A stretch of DNA of 64,000 nt from Gnetum montanum (lineage: Eukaryota; Streptophyta; Gnetopsida; Gnetales; Gnetaceae): assembly GCA_015680685.1 (NCBI GenBank), contig MNCI01028786.1, positions 159,153 through 223,152 on the forward strand, in the 5' to 3' direction. This document shows positions 12,137-25,542 of this stretch, in pieces. Numbering within the stretch: the first letter of the stretch is position 1; the number at the start of each line of letters is the position of its first letter. The notes below the pieces were generated by a model. That model saw nothing but the letters and a program-made list of their open reading frames with translations. It was not told the origin of the DNA and searched no databases. A program made the translations under genes and the position numbers.

Positions 12137-14919
12137 GGATAGTTGTATGACATCATTAATTAAGTAGGCATTTATTGTTGATAGATATATGACAATTGTG
12201 ATTAATGACAACTATATGACCAGTGCAATTGAGTAGGTAGACATTTATTATTGACACTTGTATGACAATTGTAATCAAGTGAGTATTTATGTAAAAGTGT
12301 ATCCCCCATGTAATATAGATACATGCATAGGATGGAAGAAAAATTCATTTGGCCTACAACCTACCTTGTATTTTCATTTTTTTCTTATTCTCTTTACTAT
12401 CAAATTTCACTATGTTGTGGGCATGGATGTGTGTTTGACATAGTAGGTGCAACCCTTTGCACTAGGTATTTTAGGCAATAGTGTAAGTATGTGTGTTTAG
12501 TGGTGCACCTCCACTAGAGGAGGATCTAAACTCATAAGTTGAGGCCTGCCATTTAACTTGCTCATATGGACACTCCCTCCTAGGTCCTCCAACTTGGAAT
12601 AGATGACAAAGTATAGGTGGGAAGCTATGATATGGGGCGAAGCAAGTTTAGAGCAACAATAGCCCCTAAGCCTAAGTTTGTGATGTAGGGCCCATGTGAC
12701 TTAGCACACCTAACCTTTGTATAAATGTGTAGAACATCTATTTAAGGTGCCCCTATGATTGAACCTCATGCTACTTATGCTGCATCATCAAGTGCATGGG
12801 GTTATTGGCACTCAACCTTATTTTATCAACCAGTAAGTTGCACAGTTTAACCTCTTATAATTAAGAAGATATCTAGTGTGCTATAGTGTGGTACTCGTAT
12901 ATATGATCATGCTCTTGAACTTATGATTCTTTACCAAATCAGTTAATTTTGCTTTTTAATTGCATGATTATAGACTTGGTCACATCCATAAGTGGGGAAC
13001 AGAGTTACCATATTTTTTATGCCATCTTGGGTAATATTATAGTAGTTCTTGGTGAGCCTGTCAATCTACCATGTTTAAAAAGCGAAGGCCATTCTCATTG
13101 GCTAATGAGTCGGGTCAATTCATTGGGTATAGTTCATACCTCCAGCCTTGGATCTTTTTCATATGTATTTGAGTGAAGCACTGCCTAAAGACAATCAAAT
13201 GATTCAAAATGATGTAACCAAATAATTGTTTAGCTAATGAAAGATTTCACATCATGAAATGAATCAAAGAACTAAAAATGTTTCCAATACCAACAATAGC
13301 TCCCACAAATTGTAACCACTTAACAAACTTGGTTGACAAACATAGTTTATGTCACTGATATAGTGGCTTGTCAAGCATACGAAAAACTCACCTCCATTTC
13401 AAATGTGATTTTTTGCGTGGATGCACAAGCAATCCAACCCGTAGGATTTCCTTTTCCTTTTTCCATTCTTGCTTCTATAGGTTTACTAGTAATAGGGGGT
13501 CCACAACAACTCTGACCTGTATTTTAGTATTTCTTCATAATTTTTCACTTATAGTACAATGCGTTGCATCAATGGCTTGATATGGGATATGACTAGCTCA
13601 ACAACTTCTAGTGTCATATCTTCCAAAACCAAGTTGTGTGCTGCCCGTTTTGCAACGTCTACATAATATGCCTTTATGATATTAACAATATCTCTTACAT
13701 TTTGGATATGACATGTGCCTTCACATTGCTATATGAGATCCACACTTTGACTTCTGCGATTCCATAACAAATAGATACTTTTGTAGAAGCATCAGGTGGA
13801 AGGTTATAGGCTTTAGGATAGACCCATGGGAAAGCCAGGTTCTTAATTTATTAAGAACACCTATTCACGAAACCATAAGCTACTCTAGTCTTGTACCGGC
13901 ATAGAGCTTACCCAGAAATTGATGGAGCAAGGTGAGACTTTTGCTTCCCCTTAGGCTATTAACTTGGTTGTCTAGTCTATTTGCCTTCAGTAAGAGAAGC
14001 TGATTGAACTTGTTTAAGCGCGGAGTCAATATTGTGGCCTCTTTACATCTCTATCTCTAAACAATGCCGTTCAATCATGGACATTAAGGTTACAACAATG
14101 GGTACATATATGAGCATAAGAGGAATCTTGATTTTGGCAATTTAGGGAAGGGAGCTTTTGATGAGCCTTGATCATAAAATGATCTTAACAGGTAAGTGGT
14201 AGGAGCGAAAGAGATGGGCCTGGATCAACAATAGCTTTATTAACATAATCAATTGGAGCAACAAATGTGATTGCATGACCTTCTGATATGAAACAAACCC
14301 ATTCCCTAATTCATCCACATTTGATCATCTAGATTGATTGATGAGTGTGAAAGTGGAATCCCTATCAACAATGCACATCAATCTTTCCATATAGATATGT
14401 TTGGACTCATCTAGCTGCTTTTTTTTGGTCTGAAGGATCACCTTCGAAATTGATAGGAGACCTAGGTGCTTAGGTTTTGGTTGTGGTGAGTGGCAGGTAG
14501 CTTGTTCCACTTGTGAAGCATTTCGTGAGGGATTAGATCACTAGCTAGCAATGTTGCTTGCTAGGCGGTGGTCAGTCACGTTCATTGGCTAGCATTGTTG
14601 CTTGCTAGCAGTGATGGTATCTAAAGTTGGGTAGTGATGGTATCTACCTGCCTTGCCTTTGATCAATGGGTGCCCAAGTGTTTTGGTTTATGTGTAGGTG
14701 GGAAAAGTAAAAGTTGCATTCACAGATAAAGATTGGTGGTGATTGAGATTTGAGTTAGCGTATATGGGTGGTATCATATCAAAGTATGCAGGTAGGCACA
14801 ACAAATGTGGCTAACAGTGTGCCTATTCTTTTTATTGTATTTTTATTATCATGTATTGTAATCCCCTTATCCCTTTCTATGCTCTCCAAGAACCATTTGG
14901 TTGAGGAAGGGATAATATT
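12137..14919. other. MUTS2 intron with unassigned repeats
   Basis: No gene was recognised. At 12150-12290 the motif TATGACAATTGT and variants recur with T-rich spacers, resembling decayed LTR sequence. A segment at 13697-13790 is repeated at 16588-16675 (shared CCTTCACATTGCTATATGA and GATTCCATA). Confidence 0.4.
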
Positions 14920-14990
14920 TGGAGTGAAAGGATTCGAACCTTTGCATGTAGGTACCAAAAAACATTGCATTACTACTTGGCTATACTCCA
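14920..14990 (-). pseudogene. Decayed organellar-type tRNA-Gln(UUG) copy
   Basis: The minus strand reads like a plastid-type (or mitochondrial) trnQ. The acceptor TGGAGTA pairs six of seven bases with the 3' TCACTCCA. A D-arm GCCAAGTAGTAATGC is followed by loop TTTTGGT with anticodon TTG. The T arm is perfect (AAAGG, TTCGAAT, CCTTT). The anticodon stem is mostly mismatched, so it is not a functional tRNA. A nuclear insert of organelle DNA is likely, but no neighbouring organelle gene was recognised to prove it. Confidence 0.5.
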
Positions 14991-17900
14991 TATGGTCAGG
15001 GTTGGGGAAGAATGAGTGGATCCAAGGTTGGAGATGGAATTTCCCATCCTATAACCGGTTGACACCGTTGGGGGTTTTGCCTATAATGACAACATAAATT
15101 GTCTAACCTACCACATGAGCACCTTCGGCTTACCCCTGCCTTTAGGAGCTCAAGTAGGTAAGTAAAGTTTGGTTGCATCCATTGGGTAGTAGCGACTACA
15201 ACCTTTGTACTCTATTTAGGTGCCTCATAGGCTATTTACTTATTATGCCTTCTGCTCCCCTGATGAAGGGAAAAAGCATATGGATGATCCATGTGCTTAT
15301 TCTTTGAATTCGCTTATTCTAACCTTCACAAACCAAGAGATAAGATATCATACATAACTCTTTTTTTAAGCAAGCTTCCTCTTTTGTCATGACGCTAAGT
15401 ATTACTATCTATACAATACCTCTTGTAAGCTCTAGGTAGGTAGGATAGTTAGAATGACTGCTAGGCTGTCATAACCCTAAGTTAGTACGATACTATGACT
15501 AACTTTTAAACTAGATGGAGGCCATTGATTACATATGTATGGTAGGATTAATACTATTCATTATAGTGGTCTACTTGGTAGTAGGTAGAATATCATGAAG
15601 CAAATGATCTATGGAGATATGAACTATACCCTGTGGCTTGACCCTACTCATTAGCTAGTGAGAGTATCCTCCACTTTTTAAACATGGTAGACTGACGGGC
15701 ACACTAAGATAATTGGAGGGTAGGTATCTTCATTGGTAATGAAACACCTTGGTCTGCTCTTGTTATTTGGATTAGAGAATGAAACTACTATCAGGGATGG
15801 TAATGGGGAGGGTGGTCACCCTTGTCTTTATAGCTGGCATGTTCTAAGGCGGGTTTAAAAAATAAAGCTCCTTGAGTTTTTATTATGATGACTCCCATGG
15901 TCTACCCTTTAGTAGGTTGCGCTCCTAGCTCTATGGAAAAAAATAAGGAGATCTGGAATGTGGTTGGGTATATCGATATCCTGGGCTTTTGGGGAGCTAG
16001 CTTTGGTTATGAATATATTAAAGAGGGCAATGGATCCGCTTATTCACAGGTAGACAACCATACATGGACCACCATAATGGAATGGCGATGCCTACTTAGG
16101 TAATAATGTTGTCATGTAAGAATCTAGTTGCCGTTACCATTTCTCTGGAAATATTATCTTGCTATGTTCATGTGTAGTGAAGTGGCTATATAAGCATTGC
16201 TACCCACATTGTATGTAACAACCACTTGCTAGGCTATGATAACCACCATCAGGCTCAATTGCTGGCCATTAGTATGAAACAAAACTGGTTTGCATACGTA
16301 GTAACTATCACTGGAACATATTTCCCTAGCATGTGCTTCCTTCTTGTTATGCTTAGGGAGGGTATGTATTGGATATTACACTTCTTGGGGCAAACCGGCT
16401 TCATTAAATTCATGTATGCTAGAAGCCTATCTTCCTCATGGCCCCTGTCTCCATTGTTATTGAAATACCACACTGATCTTGCTCGAGCAAAAAAATGCTA
16501 TAGTAATATGATGAAGTGCATGAACATAGGCACCTTAGCCCAGAGAAAACTCATAGGAATGTAAAATAAAAACTCACAGGAAGTACGTTTTGGATATAAC
16601 GCATCCCTTCACATTGCTATATGAAATCCACAACTTGACCCCTGAGATTCCATATCGAGTAGATACTTTAACAAAAGTGTGATCACTTTTTTCCCTGTCA
16701 TGGGCTACAAAGCAGGCTCCTTGTGGCATTAGCAGGTCACTTCTCCATCGGTTGTCATGTAAGGATTTGGGCAGTAGTTCTGATTCTTCTAGTCAAGTTA
16801 ATCTTCATGTTCTTGAGCGGAAAGGTGAATCATCCACTTCAAAAAAGGAACATGTGGTTACCAAAGTTGGATCAGTGAGAGAGAAAAGCTCAAAAGTGAA
16901 TTCTGACACACATACTATTTTCTTGAATCACACAATTACCAAACGCGTTACATACAGGAGGTACAAGACCTTTAAAATAAATAGATCCAGGATGCACGAT
17001 TTGGAATTTGCAGATGGATGAAACAACCGTACGTACAACATTATTGGGCACAGAATCCTACGTGAATATCAATTCTTAGAAAATGCATCATGATTGGACA
17101 TTCCTGCTTCTAAAGAAGATCAACATTCAGCTTAAACTAGCACATCAATCAATCATCTATCTAGTGGAATTATTGGAAGACGTTTTAACCACAATAGGCC
17201 AATGGTGATATCTAGCCGAATTCCTAGTGATCAACATTGAAAATAAGTTAAGTGCATCTAGACTAAAGATCATGGAAAGGGCAGGGCTTATCACTCACTA
17301 ATTGCTAAATTTTGTATTAGGACCTTTTCACTTTCAATAGGAAGATAAACAGAAGATGAATGGAAAATAGGAATTCCAAGTCAAACCTTGTACATCAATC
17401 AAGCCAAATGGGTGTTGAGCAGTTATTAGGCATAGCCTTTTTAGAACGATTCATCTCAAGAAGCTTTAAGCGGGTTGGAGTTAGAGAAGAAATTTGAGGC
17501 TCAGCTAGCAGGACCGTAACATGATGGTCAAAGAAAGATTGGACAAACACTTTAACTCGGGTGCTATGCAGATTTATCATCTAGGCCACCTGAAGCAATT
17601 GATTCTTGTGAACAACCAAGAGTCTCCTGATTTGTTATGGATTTGCCCTTTGAAGTCAGCGTGTGCATTTTTGATAAATGCTTAATCGGTAACATAAAGT
17701 ATACATTTTCAAAGCCAACTGACCAATGAACATGATAAACAGCTACAGAAGTCATAGGGGGAAGATGTACTTGGGCCTAATCATAGAATTTCGGATCAAT
17801 TTCCATGGTGAACCAGGGCATTTTACCAAATGGCACTAGTAATTTGGTATGTTAATTGGACAAACCTATCCTTGGATTGAGCTAGAGTAGCAAGCAGAGC

Positions 17901-18460
17901 AGCGACCCATATATAATTATAATTGTTACTTTGATTTTATTGAGCTACGTGTTGGCAAAGTTGGGATGATTGATTCTGGTTTTTGCTAAAAAGGACAACG
18001 GTGTGAGTGAATGTTAGTCCGTAGTGAAGAGTTTAGTTCTTAGTGCAGGGGGTCTTATTGCATTGGATAGATGCCTACTCTGCAACTGATCTCATGATGA
18101 AGGCCCTTGATATTTTAATACTTGTTTTATTCATAATAGCCGCATGTCACTGTCCTCACTTTGTAGGATGGGGTAGAATGGGTCAAGACTGTACTGTACC
18201 CACCTGTTGGGTTGGGTTCTGAAATGGCATTAGTGTTTGAGGCAGAAATACCTACGGTCCACCTGATTTAATGGAGGATCTATATATTTATAGCTGCGAA
18301 TGCATCTTGCCTTTTCCCACCCTTCTCTCTGCAGCTTCAGTCAACGAACAGATTACCTTGCATGCCTTGCATTCTAGCAGATAAAATAGAAGTGGGAAGC
18401 TTTCTTGTATTGTATTGAGATTTATTGATATAAATGAAGTGCAATGCGGTAATACCTCCT
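14991..18460. other. MUTS2 intron, no recognised gene
   Basis: Short open frames exist (for example 16226-16564 + and 16752-17021 +), but none shows a family match I can support. Base composition is less AT-rich than the flanks at 14.9-16.6 kb, consistent with inserted foreign or repeat DNA of unknown origin. Confidence 0.35.
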
Positions 18461-18518
18461 CACTAGCGGAAGTAGGGCTGGAAACCTGAGTGATAATCTA
18501 TTCGGCTAGAATAGTCCT

Positions 18519-20300
18519 GTAAAGTTGGATGGGCATAATTATCTTGTATGGTCTTGATCTAGCTGCATGTTTATAAAGGCCTTTGGGCAATGTAAGTATA
18601 TCAAAGGGCAAAAGTAGAGACTAGCAGCAAATAATCTATTTCTCGACTTATGGGAGTCTGAAATTCTTTAGTCAAATCTTGGCTTATCATTTATACGCAG
18701 CCACATATTGTTCATGGTCACCCGCTTCTAGAATCTGCCTAGTAAATTTGGAATGTTGCTGCTCAAATTTAATCACATTTGAGTAATGATGCTTAAGTCT
18801 ATGAACTACAGAAGAAAGTTCATGAGATGAAACCAGGCAACATGACTATGATCCAGTACTTTGTTGAACTTAGAAGTCTATGGCAGAAGTTGGATTTCTA
18901 CTAAGACTTTAGGCTAATTTTTTTAATGATACCACCAAATTCCAGAACTCAATAAACAACGAGTGGGTGTATGATTTCTTAGCTGGACTCAAGATTGAGT
19001 ATAATCTGATTAGGGTACAAGTTCTTGGCAAAGATTCATTTTCTTCATTAAGTGAGACATACCCTAATGTGCAACTAGAGGAAAGCATGAGAAATGCTAT
19101 GCTGCACCCTGTTACTCAACACAGGTATGCTTTGGTAGTTAATCCAGTCAGAAAGATTCTAGAGAAGGCAAGCTCATTCTATTGATTAGGGGGAAAATGG
19201 TAAAAAATATACCTAAGATTTGATTACTGTGGACAACCTACATGCACCTAAGAGACTTGCTAAAAATTTCATGGTCTGTCCCACCAGGGGATGAGATGAT
19301 GTAGCTTGATTCTCTTTCTATCTCGGAATCGTCTTCTTCCTGTACCTCTAATTTTTCCCGTAAAAGTATCTTGGTGAGGGCTCTTAGTGCTTCCACTTCC
19401 ATTTAGGATAATGGCTGGTTTATAGATTCAGGAGTTTCAGATCAAATGATTTATTCACCTAATTATTTTTCCTCTTACTTTGCTTGCTCAGGTAGAGATA
19501 AAGTTTCTGTAGCTTATGATTCTTTGTCTTCAGTATCAAGAAAAGCTCCATCCATTGCACTTCTTTACTAACATTATCCTTTGTTCACGTTCCCAGCTTT
19601 TCCAGTAGTATCTTGTGGATCAACACTATTACTGAAGATTTGAATTGGAAGTCACATTCTTTCCTTTTTATTGTGTCTTTCAAGAACTGAAAACAGGGAG
19701 AAGGTTTAGCTATCATAGACTGCAATATGGCTTATATCTACTGGAGGCTTGTCTTGGTTATGTGACTGAACCAATTTATTGTCATCGTGTTTTATAAATT
19801 GATGTTGTTCATCAACAGCTACTTTAGTGGCATCAATGTTTCAAGCATCCATCTTTTGTAGTCATGGAAACGTTATTCTCTGTTTTAGTTAAGCATTGTA
19901 ATATGAACACTTTGATGTGTGATGCTTGTGAATTTGTCAAGCATACACGTCTCTTATCCTCCTATTAATAATAAAAGCATTGCACCTTTTATAATTGTTC
20001 ACTTTGATATATGGGGTCCTAGTTGAGTTGTTTCATTGTTTGGCTTTAAATGGTTTATTACTTCTATTGATTGCTATAGCTAGGCAAGTCAGGTTTATTT
20101 GATGCATGCAAAAAAATTTAGTGTTTTTCCTGTTTCAAGATGTTTGCAAAGTGGTAAGCACTTAGTTTGATGCCAAAGGTAATATTCTGATAAGTAATAA
20201 TTGAATAAATTTTATAAATGGTGGATTTAGAGTGTCTTTGTGATCAAGGGAGCATTCATCAAAATCGACACCTCTTGGAAGTGGCAAGGTCACTTATATT
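18519..20300 (+). mobile_element. Decayed Ty1/copia element: gag, protease, integrase N-part
   Basis: Copia polyprotein pieces occur in the expected order. KLDGHNYLVWS (about 18521) and QYFVELRSLWQKLDF (about 18850) are gag. VYDFLAGLKIEYNLIRVQVL (about 18968) is the UBN2-type gag domain. WFIDSGVSDQM (about 19414) is the protease active site, with DSG for DSG/DTG. A CDACEF..KHTR block (about 19925) belongs to the GAG-pre-integrase zinc region, VHFDIWGPS (about 20000) starts the integrase core, and FINGGFR lies at about 20215. Reverse transcriptase and RNase H are absent, and many stops interrupt it. No LTR pair was delimited. Confidence 0.75.
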
Positions 20301-20707
20301 TACTATAAATATTCCCAAAGCCTGTTATAGGAATGCTAAGTGTCAAGGCTACATGTATAAAAGTTAGAACATTATAAATACAATACACCATTTAATGTTA
20401 TTCCAGCATATTGTAGCCTCTTCTATATGTATTGTAGATCACTACCCTTCTTAGCACTATGGCGTACTTATATTTTAATCTATGCCTGAAGCTGCTTCCT
20501 TAAGTCGTATACAATGATTAAAAGTCAACTTTCTTTAATTTGATAATATTGACTGGATTTAGTCTTCTTCATTTCATTGTCATCTAATTTTTTAAAACTT
20601 ATCTATGATGTTTTTCTATACATGATTTAAGTCTTTCAAATAATGCAAATTGATCTATCGTTCATTTGACTTTCCTTTTCTAATTGAAAACAATGATCTT
20701 TTGATAG

Positions 20708-20790
20708 CAACCACAAGTGTGAGAATGCATGTGTTGAATTTGATGAAGAAACATTGAGACCAACATACAAGCTTCTTTGGGGCATTCCAG
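20708..20790 (+). CDS. MUTS2: MUTS2 exon, ATPase C-terminal part
   Basis: This 83-nt exon is bounded by acceptor ATAG and donor AG/GTACTA, phases 2 and 1. It encodes [18 protein letters not shown] followed by [10 protein letters not shown]. This matches the strongly conserved MutS2 block (xENAxVEFDxxxLxPTYxLxxGxPG) that closes the ATPase fold. Introns of 10.8 kb upstream and 9.4 kb downstream isolate it. Confidence 0.85.
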
Positions 20791-21436
20791 GTACTATATC
20801 TTTCATTTTGTAGTCATTTATAGTTTCTGGGTTTTTATCTTTCTTATCATAATTGTAAGATCAAAAGTAATGTTATGGCGATATTTGGTTAATGGTTCTT
20901 TGCCCTTCCTTTTCACCGATAATTTTAAATTTGAAATATGATGCCAAACATGATTTATATTCTTAAGCTGCTTTCTTATCTAGCACAATGGTGACTTTTA
21001 CAACCAAAATGAGAACATAAATTATGTCTATATGTAGGGCCTCTAATAACCAAGCTCTAAATTCACTACATTTTTTCCTCCAACTTCTTATAATATGGGG
21101 CTATACTTGCAATAGCAACTAATAAGGATATGACTCAATATAATGGTGGGTTGATTACAGGGCTTACGTACCTTCTTCCTTCATGGACTTTAACATGTTG
21201 TTGATAAGATGTAACTTTTCTACTATTCATAATTATAAGGATTAATGCATCAGTAGCATATGACCTATCTTTAGCAGTACTAATAACTAGAGTCTAGTGT
21301 AGTCAAAGGTGAAGGATTACACTTCCTATCACTTAAGAAGCTAGAAAACATTGAACATTTGTGTGACCCATTTCAAATTCTGTTTTATAAGCAACAACAA
21401 TGGATGTGGTTGGATGTAATCCTAATCCTTCACTAT
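20791..21436. other. MUTS2 intron, no gene seen
   Basis: This AT-rich intron sequence lies between the exon ending at 20790 and the poly(T) start of LINE copy C. No feature was recognised. Confidence 0.4.
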
Positions 21437-23130
21437 GTGTTTTTTTTTTTTTTGGGAAAAATGTTCGAGCGATATTATTCCAAAAAAAGACTGTACAAAT
21501 GTACAAAGTGGGTCATCGACCCCGGGCCCCAAAACCATCCCAACCATGTGGTTCAAAGGCCTCCCGCAACACGTTCCTTGCTAGTAACCTGGGTTAGGGC
21601 CAACACCCCCCCCCCCCNNNNNNNNNNNNNNNNNNNNNNNNNNNNNNNNNNNNNNNNNNNNNNNNNNNNNNNNNNNNNNNNNNNNNNNNNNNNNNNNNNN
21701 NNNNNNNNNNNNNNNNNNNNNNNNNNNNNNNNNNCCCCCCCCCCCCCCCCCAGCCCCCCGCCTTGCCATCCCCTCCCCACCCCAACCCCCCTCCCAGTGA
21801 AAACCTTGCATCCGCACAACTCGGCTGATCATGTAGCCCTAAGAACAATCGCAAAAACCAACAATTTAGGGATAGTTGACCCAAGACCCCAACACAGCCA
21901 AAACGTAGGAATCTATTCAAAAGAAAAATAGAAACCCCTCCCCCTCAGTCTGGCTAGGCCACATAACCTTACAGGGATGCATCTAGCCCCAAGCCATTGT
22001 GCCCCACAGTCTTGGCCAATCGCGAAACTAACCCCTTGCTCTCTTTCGTAGCAAAGGCTTCGAAAGCCACTGTGTTTGTCGCAATCTGCTTAACCGTGGT
22101 GTTGGGCCCAAGCGCCAATCTTTAATTGTTCTCTTCAATGATCTGCGCCAAGCTCATCCAATGTTCAGTGATCATCGCTTCCATCCATCGAAGGTCCTTC
22201 AAGCGCAAGGAATTCGTCACCCGTTGGGCCTCTTGTTGCATGTCCTCCCACTGCAGCTACCATAGCACAAGCTCCTCCAAGCATGCCTGCTCAGCAACTA
22301 GGTGGCACTCATCCAGCTATGTTTTTCCACCAGCGCACTACTCCAACTCCAACTCCCGATCCATAGACTGGCTTGGCCCCTTAGCCCTACCCAAAATAGG
22401 GCCCCAACTGCCTTATGTCTACACCCTAGCTTCTTGCCCGTGGCCCCATCTCTATTGATAAACAATTGTTGGCTCCAAATGCGCAATCAACACACCCTTG
22501 CACCATAGCGCAAGAACCACCCTTGGGTGCTACCCTGGCCATCGCCTTCATAGGGATTCCCAAAAAAATTGGGGTAGATTGGTGGGGGGGCCATGTCGCA
22601 AATGCTTGAGGAAGGTGAAATGCATGCCCACAAGCTTGTGGGGGTATCCCGATTGGACGAACTACCTTTCCACCAGAATTGTTGCCTCCCTCCAAATGCC
22701 CTGCAACCCAAATTTCTGGATATGCCTGCTGGCAGTCCTAGGAATGGGCCCAAGGAAGAACTTTGTCACATCTGTTTGCGCTCGTGCGACCAGTGCCACA
22801 ATCTCCCCTTTTGTGGCCACCCCCAACGCAACATCCAACGCCTGCACCGACACCTCAATCTTTTTGCCCCTGTACTATGTTGTATTTCCCACCTAGTTGT
22901 CAAAAAATTGTTCTGGATAGGCTCGGTTCTCCTTCCAAGCATTTTAGCATGTCCACCCACCCCATCCTTTCGACCAATGCCCATAACTCAGGCATTCTGG
23001 AGAATTCCGTCCACGATGGCTCAAAGAGTAGCCTTTGCTCCATGGCCTTAGTGGCATTTGTCCACAGTAATCGTGCCTGCCGAGCCACCATCGTTTTATG
23101 GAATTTGAACTTTGATTTTTGTTTTACATG
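21437..23130 (-). mobile_element. Diverged LINE copy C with a different C-terminus
   Basis: A minus-strand LINE tail starts at the left with a poly(T) run (about 21438-21452) and has a 3' UTR end similar in layout to copy E. Extension blocks are recognisable: RLLFEPSWTEF..MPELWAL (about 23040) and HFTFLKHLRHGPPTNLPQFF (about 22600) align with HFAFLRCLKFGTPVNLPRFF of the 35-kb copy. These are followed by a helical segment (RLKDLRWMEAMITEHWM) at about 22200. The frame then ends in a segment with AFEAFATKESKGLVSRLAKT and no HPD motif. An N gap (21618-21734) inside C-runs interrupts the 3' UTR. Confidence 0.65.
21618..21734. other. Assembly gap inside a C-homopolymer
   Basis: 117 Ns are flanked by at least 13 Cs on the left and 16 Cs on the right. 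On the LINE's coding strand this is a long G tract in the 3' UTR. The gap length is unlikely to be exact. Confidence 0.9.
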
Positions 23131-23317
23131 TAACAGAGGATAAATTCTAAGGTTATTGTTCACTATTATTATATTTCAAAGGAATCAAACACAGAAAACA
23201 GAGAATAACAGCCATAGAAACAAAGCAATCTCTAAACTAGGAATAATCATAATCAAGGAACTAAACTCTGATTTTTGAGCAAACAGAATAAGTAAATTTT
23301 ATAGGGACCACTACTTT

Positions 23318-23450
23318 AGGTGATGGTAAGTTGCTTGTTTCTCAAGTTGCATGACTTGTGTTTGAGCCTGGGCACAACCACTTGAAAGAGGTTAGGCTTA
23401 CGCTCGTCCACTGCCCTCTTAAGACCCTGCGTTGGTGGAATAAGCATTGT
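23318..23450 (+). repeat. Possible tRNA-derived SINE
   Basis: TGATGGTAAGTTGC (about 23321) resembles an A box and GTGTTTGAGCCTGG (about 23358) a B box, followed by a non-tRNA body. No tail was delimited. The call rests only on the pol III box pattern. Confidence 0.35.
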
Positions 23451-25486
23451 ATTTCTAGTTGATGTTCCTTAGAATAAGTAAATTCTGTGAACTCAAATGC
23501 CAAATGGAAAGAAAAGATGAATAAAATCTGAAATATACCAAGCTTGATCATCATGATGGATTAACATGGTGCCAAACTTTTGTAGTTTTCATTAAATTTT
23601 ATAGTCTCTCGTGTTTTCACACTGAGAGAAATGTAGGCTTGAACAAGGGACCAATTAACCATGAAAATGCTCAACAAAATAGAACATGTGCACTTCACTT
23701 TTTATCATGTAAAAGTCACAAAAAATCATCAATATGCATAATTTCTTTTTATTTAAATGAGTACTCAAAGGACCCTTTGGCCATTCAGTTGTCATGCACC
23801 AAGTACCTCCAACCCTACAACATCTTGTAGCCCACACAAGAAGAACATTGGGTTTTCATAAAATTGTGGGGGAATACCATTAAGCACCTCCAAAGGCTAA
23901 GCCTTTGTAGCCCACGCAAGAGATCACCAGCCTTGGATAGAATGATACTAGGCATTACTTAATAATGTTCATAAAAACATTAAATACTGAGTGCACATGA
24001 TACAAAGAAAATGCTAACTCATAAGGCCAATACATTTATGCCAAGAATCCTATTCATGACTTGTGAAAGATCTCATTGATGACTTGCAAATCGCAAGAAA
24101 TCTCACATGCCCTTATGAAATAATCCTCAACTTTTCTAAACCAGGACAACAAACACCTATCAATAATTTATGTACAGCAAAGGTTTGGAATAGACACCTC
24201 TAGGATTGTGTTGACCAATTTGGGGAAGAAGAACATACTTTAGGCTTGGGTTGTCCAGTTGACAACCTCAAGAATTATCTCAAAACAGCAAGTCCAAGTT
24301 GTTGCCCAAATCCTCCATGAAAATCAAAGAAATAAAGTCTTTAAAATCAGTGACAATAGCCTTCAACAGTAGCAACAATGTTAGCTTCCCAAGACCACTC
24401 AGGAAAATCCAAAAGATGAGTTAAGCACAAGCAAGGAACAACCACACACCTTCTCCTTCTTCTCAACCTAGCATAGTCTCCCCCACGTGGCACAAACATG
24501 AAAACAAGAGCAAAACTCCCTCTATTTATAGGATGATGGAGACCCAAGGCTTAGGCAAAGACTTGTGCACAAAAGTTTACATGATGGGCAAAGACTAGAC
24601 AACCCATTTTTCAAATTGCTTTCTTTATTTTTCATGACTACTTGACTTTGACAAGAATGCTCATGAGAGAATAGACATGCAAGAGTGACAACACAAGAGA
24701 GCCACATCTCCCTATTAAATGAGTCCTTTGTCCTTTCTCAGCCATTAATACAAGGTAGATAATATGCATATTGAAAATAGATGTCATCATAAATATGCAA
24801 AAAAGTAACAAGAAGCACATATCACCATCATATTTACTTTTGTACATCAGCTTTACTATTGTGGCTTACCTTTTCGGCATGTTTCAAGTCACTTTTACTT
24901 GATAAGGCTATGAGGGTTTCTAATTTATTTTTGGTCTTTTATCTATTTTTCATAATTCTTATATTTTGGCTAGCAAAAGTCATTGATATTAAACTTTTTA
25001 TACATCCAACATTTTACACATGTCGAGCTGGTCAAAATAAGCAAAACATGCTATAGTTACTTAAGTAAAAATTAATATTTTAATCAAACCAAAGAAAGTA
25101 TGAACCCATAAGGTACTTTCGTTATCGTTTAACATTAAATCTCAAAATTTGGAAGTCTAATTGAAAAACTAAATATGAATCTCTACTTTGAGCACAATCA
25201 AATAACTTTGAATTTTGATGTAATTTTATTAATTAATTTATCCAATAAACTAAAAATGCTAGCAAAATGCCAAAATAGACAATGTATCACATTTTCATTA
25301 ATTTCAAAGTATTATTCTAAAATAATGTTAGGCTTTACCATGCTTATCCCTTAATAAAAATATATTTTTCAATAAATAATTATAAAAAATTATAAATAAA
25401 TACTAAATTTACTTTAAATCACCTAATCGAAAGTTTTGACATTAACATGAAAGTATCAAGCACATTTGCAACTATATACAAGCTAC

Positions 25487-25542
25487 AAAATAAGTTCAAG
25501 TCCAAGTACTTAATAAAATAAGTTCAAGTCCAAGTACTTAAT
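25487..25542 (+). repeat. Perfect 28-bp tandem duplication
   Basis: Two identical 28-bp units abut. Each contains AGTTCAAGTCCAAGTACTTA. A related single copy (CAAGTCAAAGTCTAAGTATT) at about 55390 sits just before a GGGGTACTACA end, suggesting the unit belongs to an LTR-type element. Confidence 0.85.

Noticed and set aside
14991-16564. Plastid genes next to the tRNA-Gln relic (psbK/psbI or rps16)
   Set aside because: None of the frames in this stretch matched those proteins by eye, so a larger plastid insert is not claimed.
21359-21931. 190-codon open frame spanning the N gap
   Set aside because: It is open only because Ns contain no stops and the flanks are C-runs. The real coding strand is minus.
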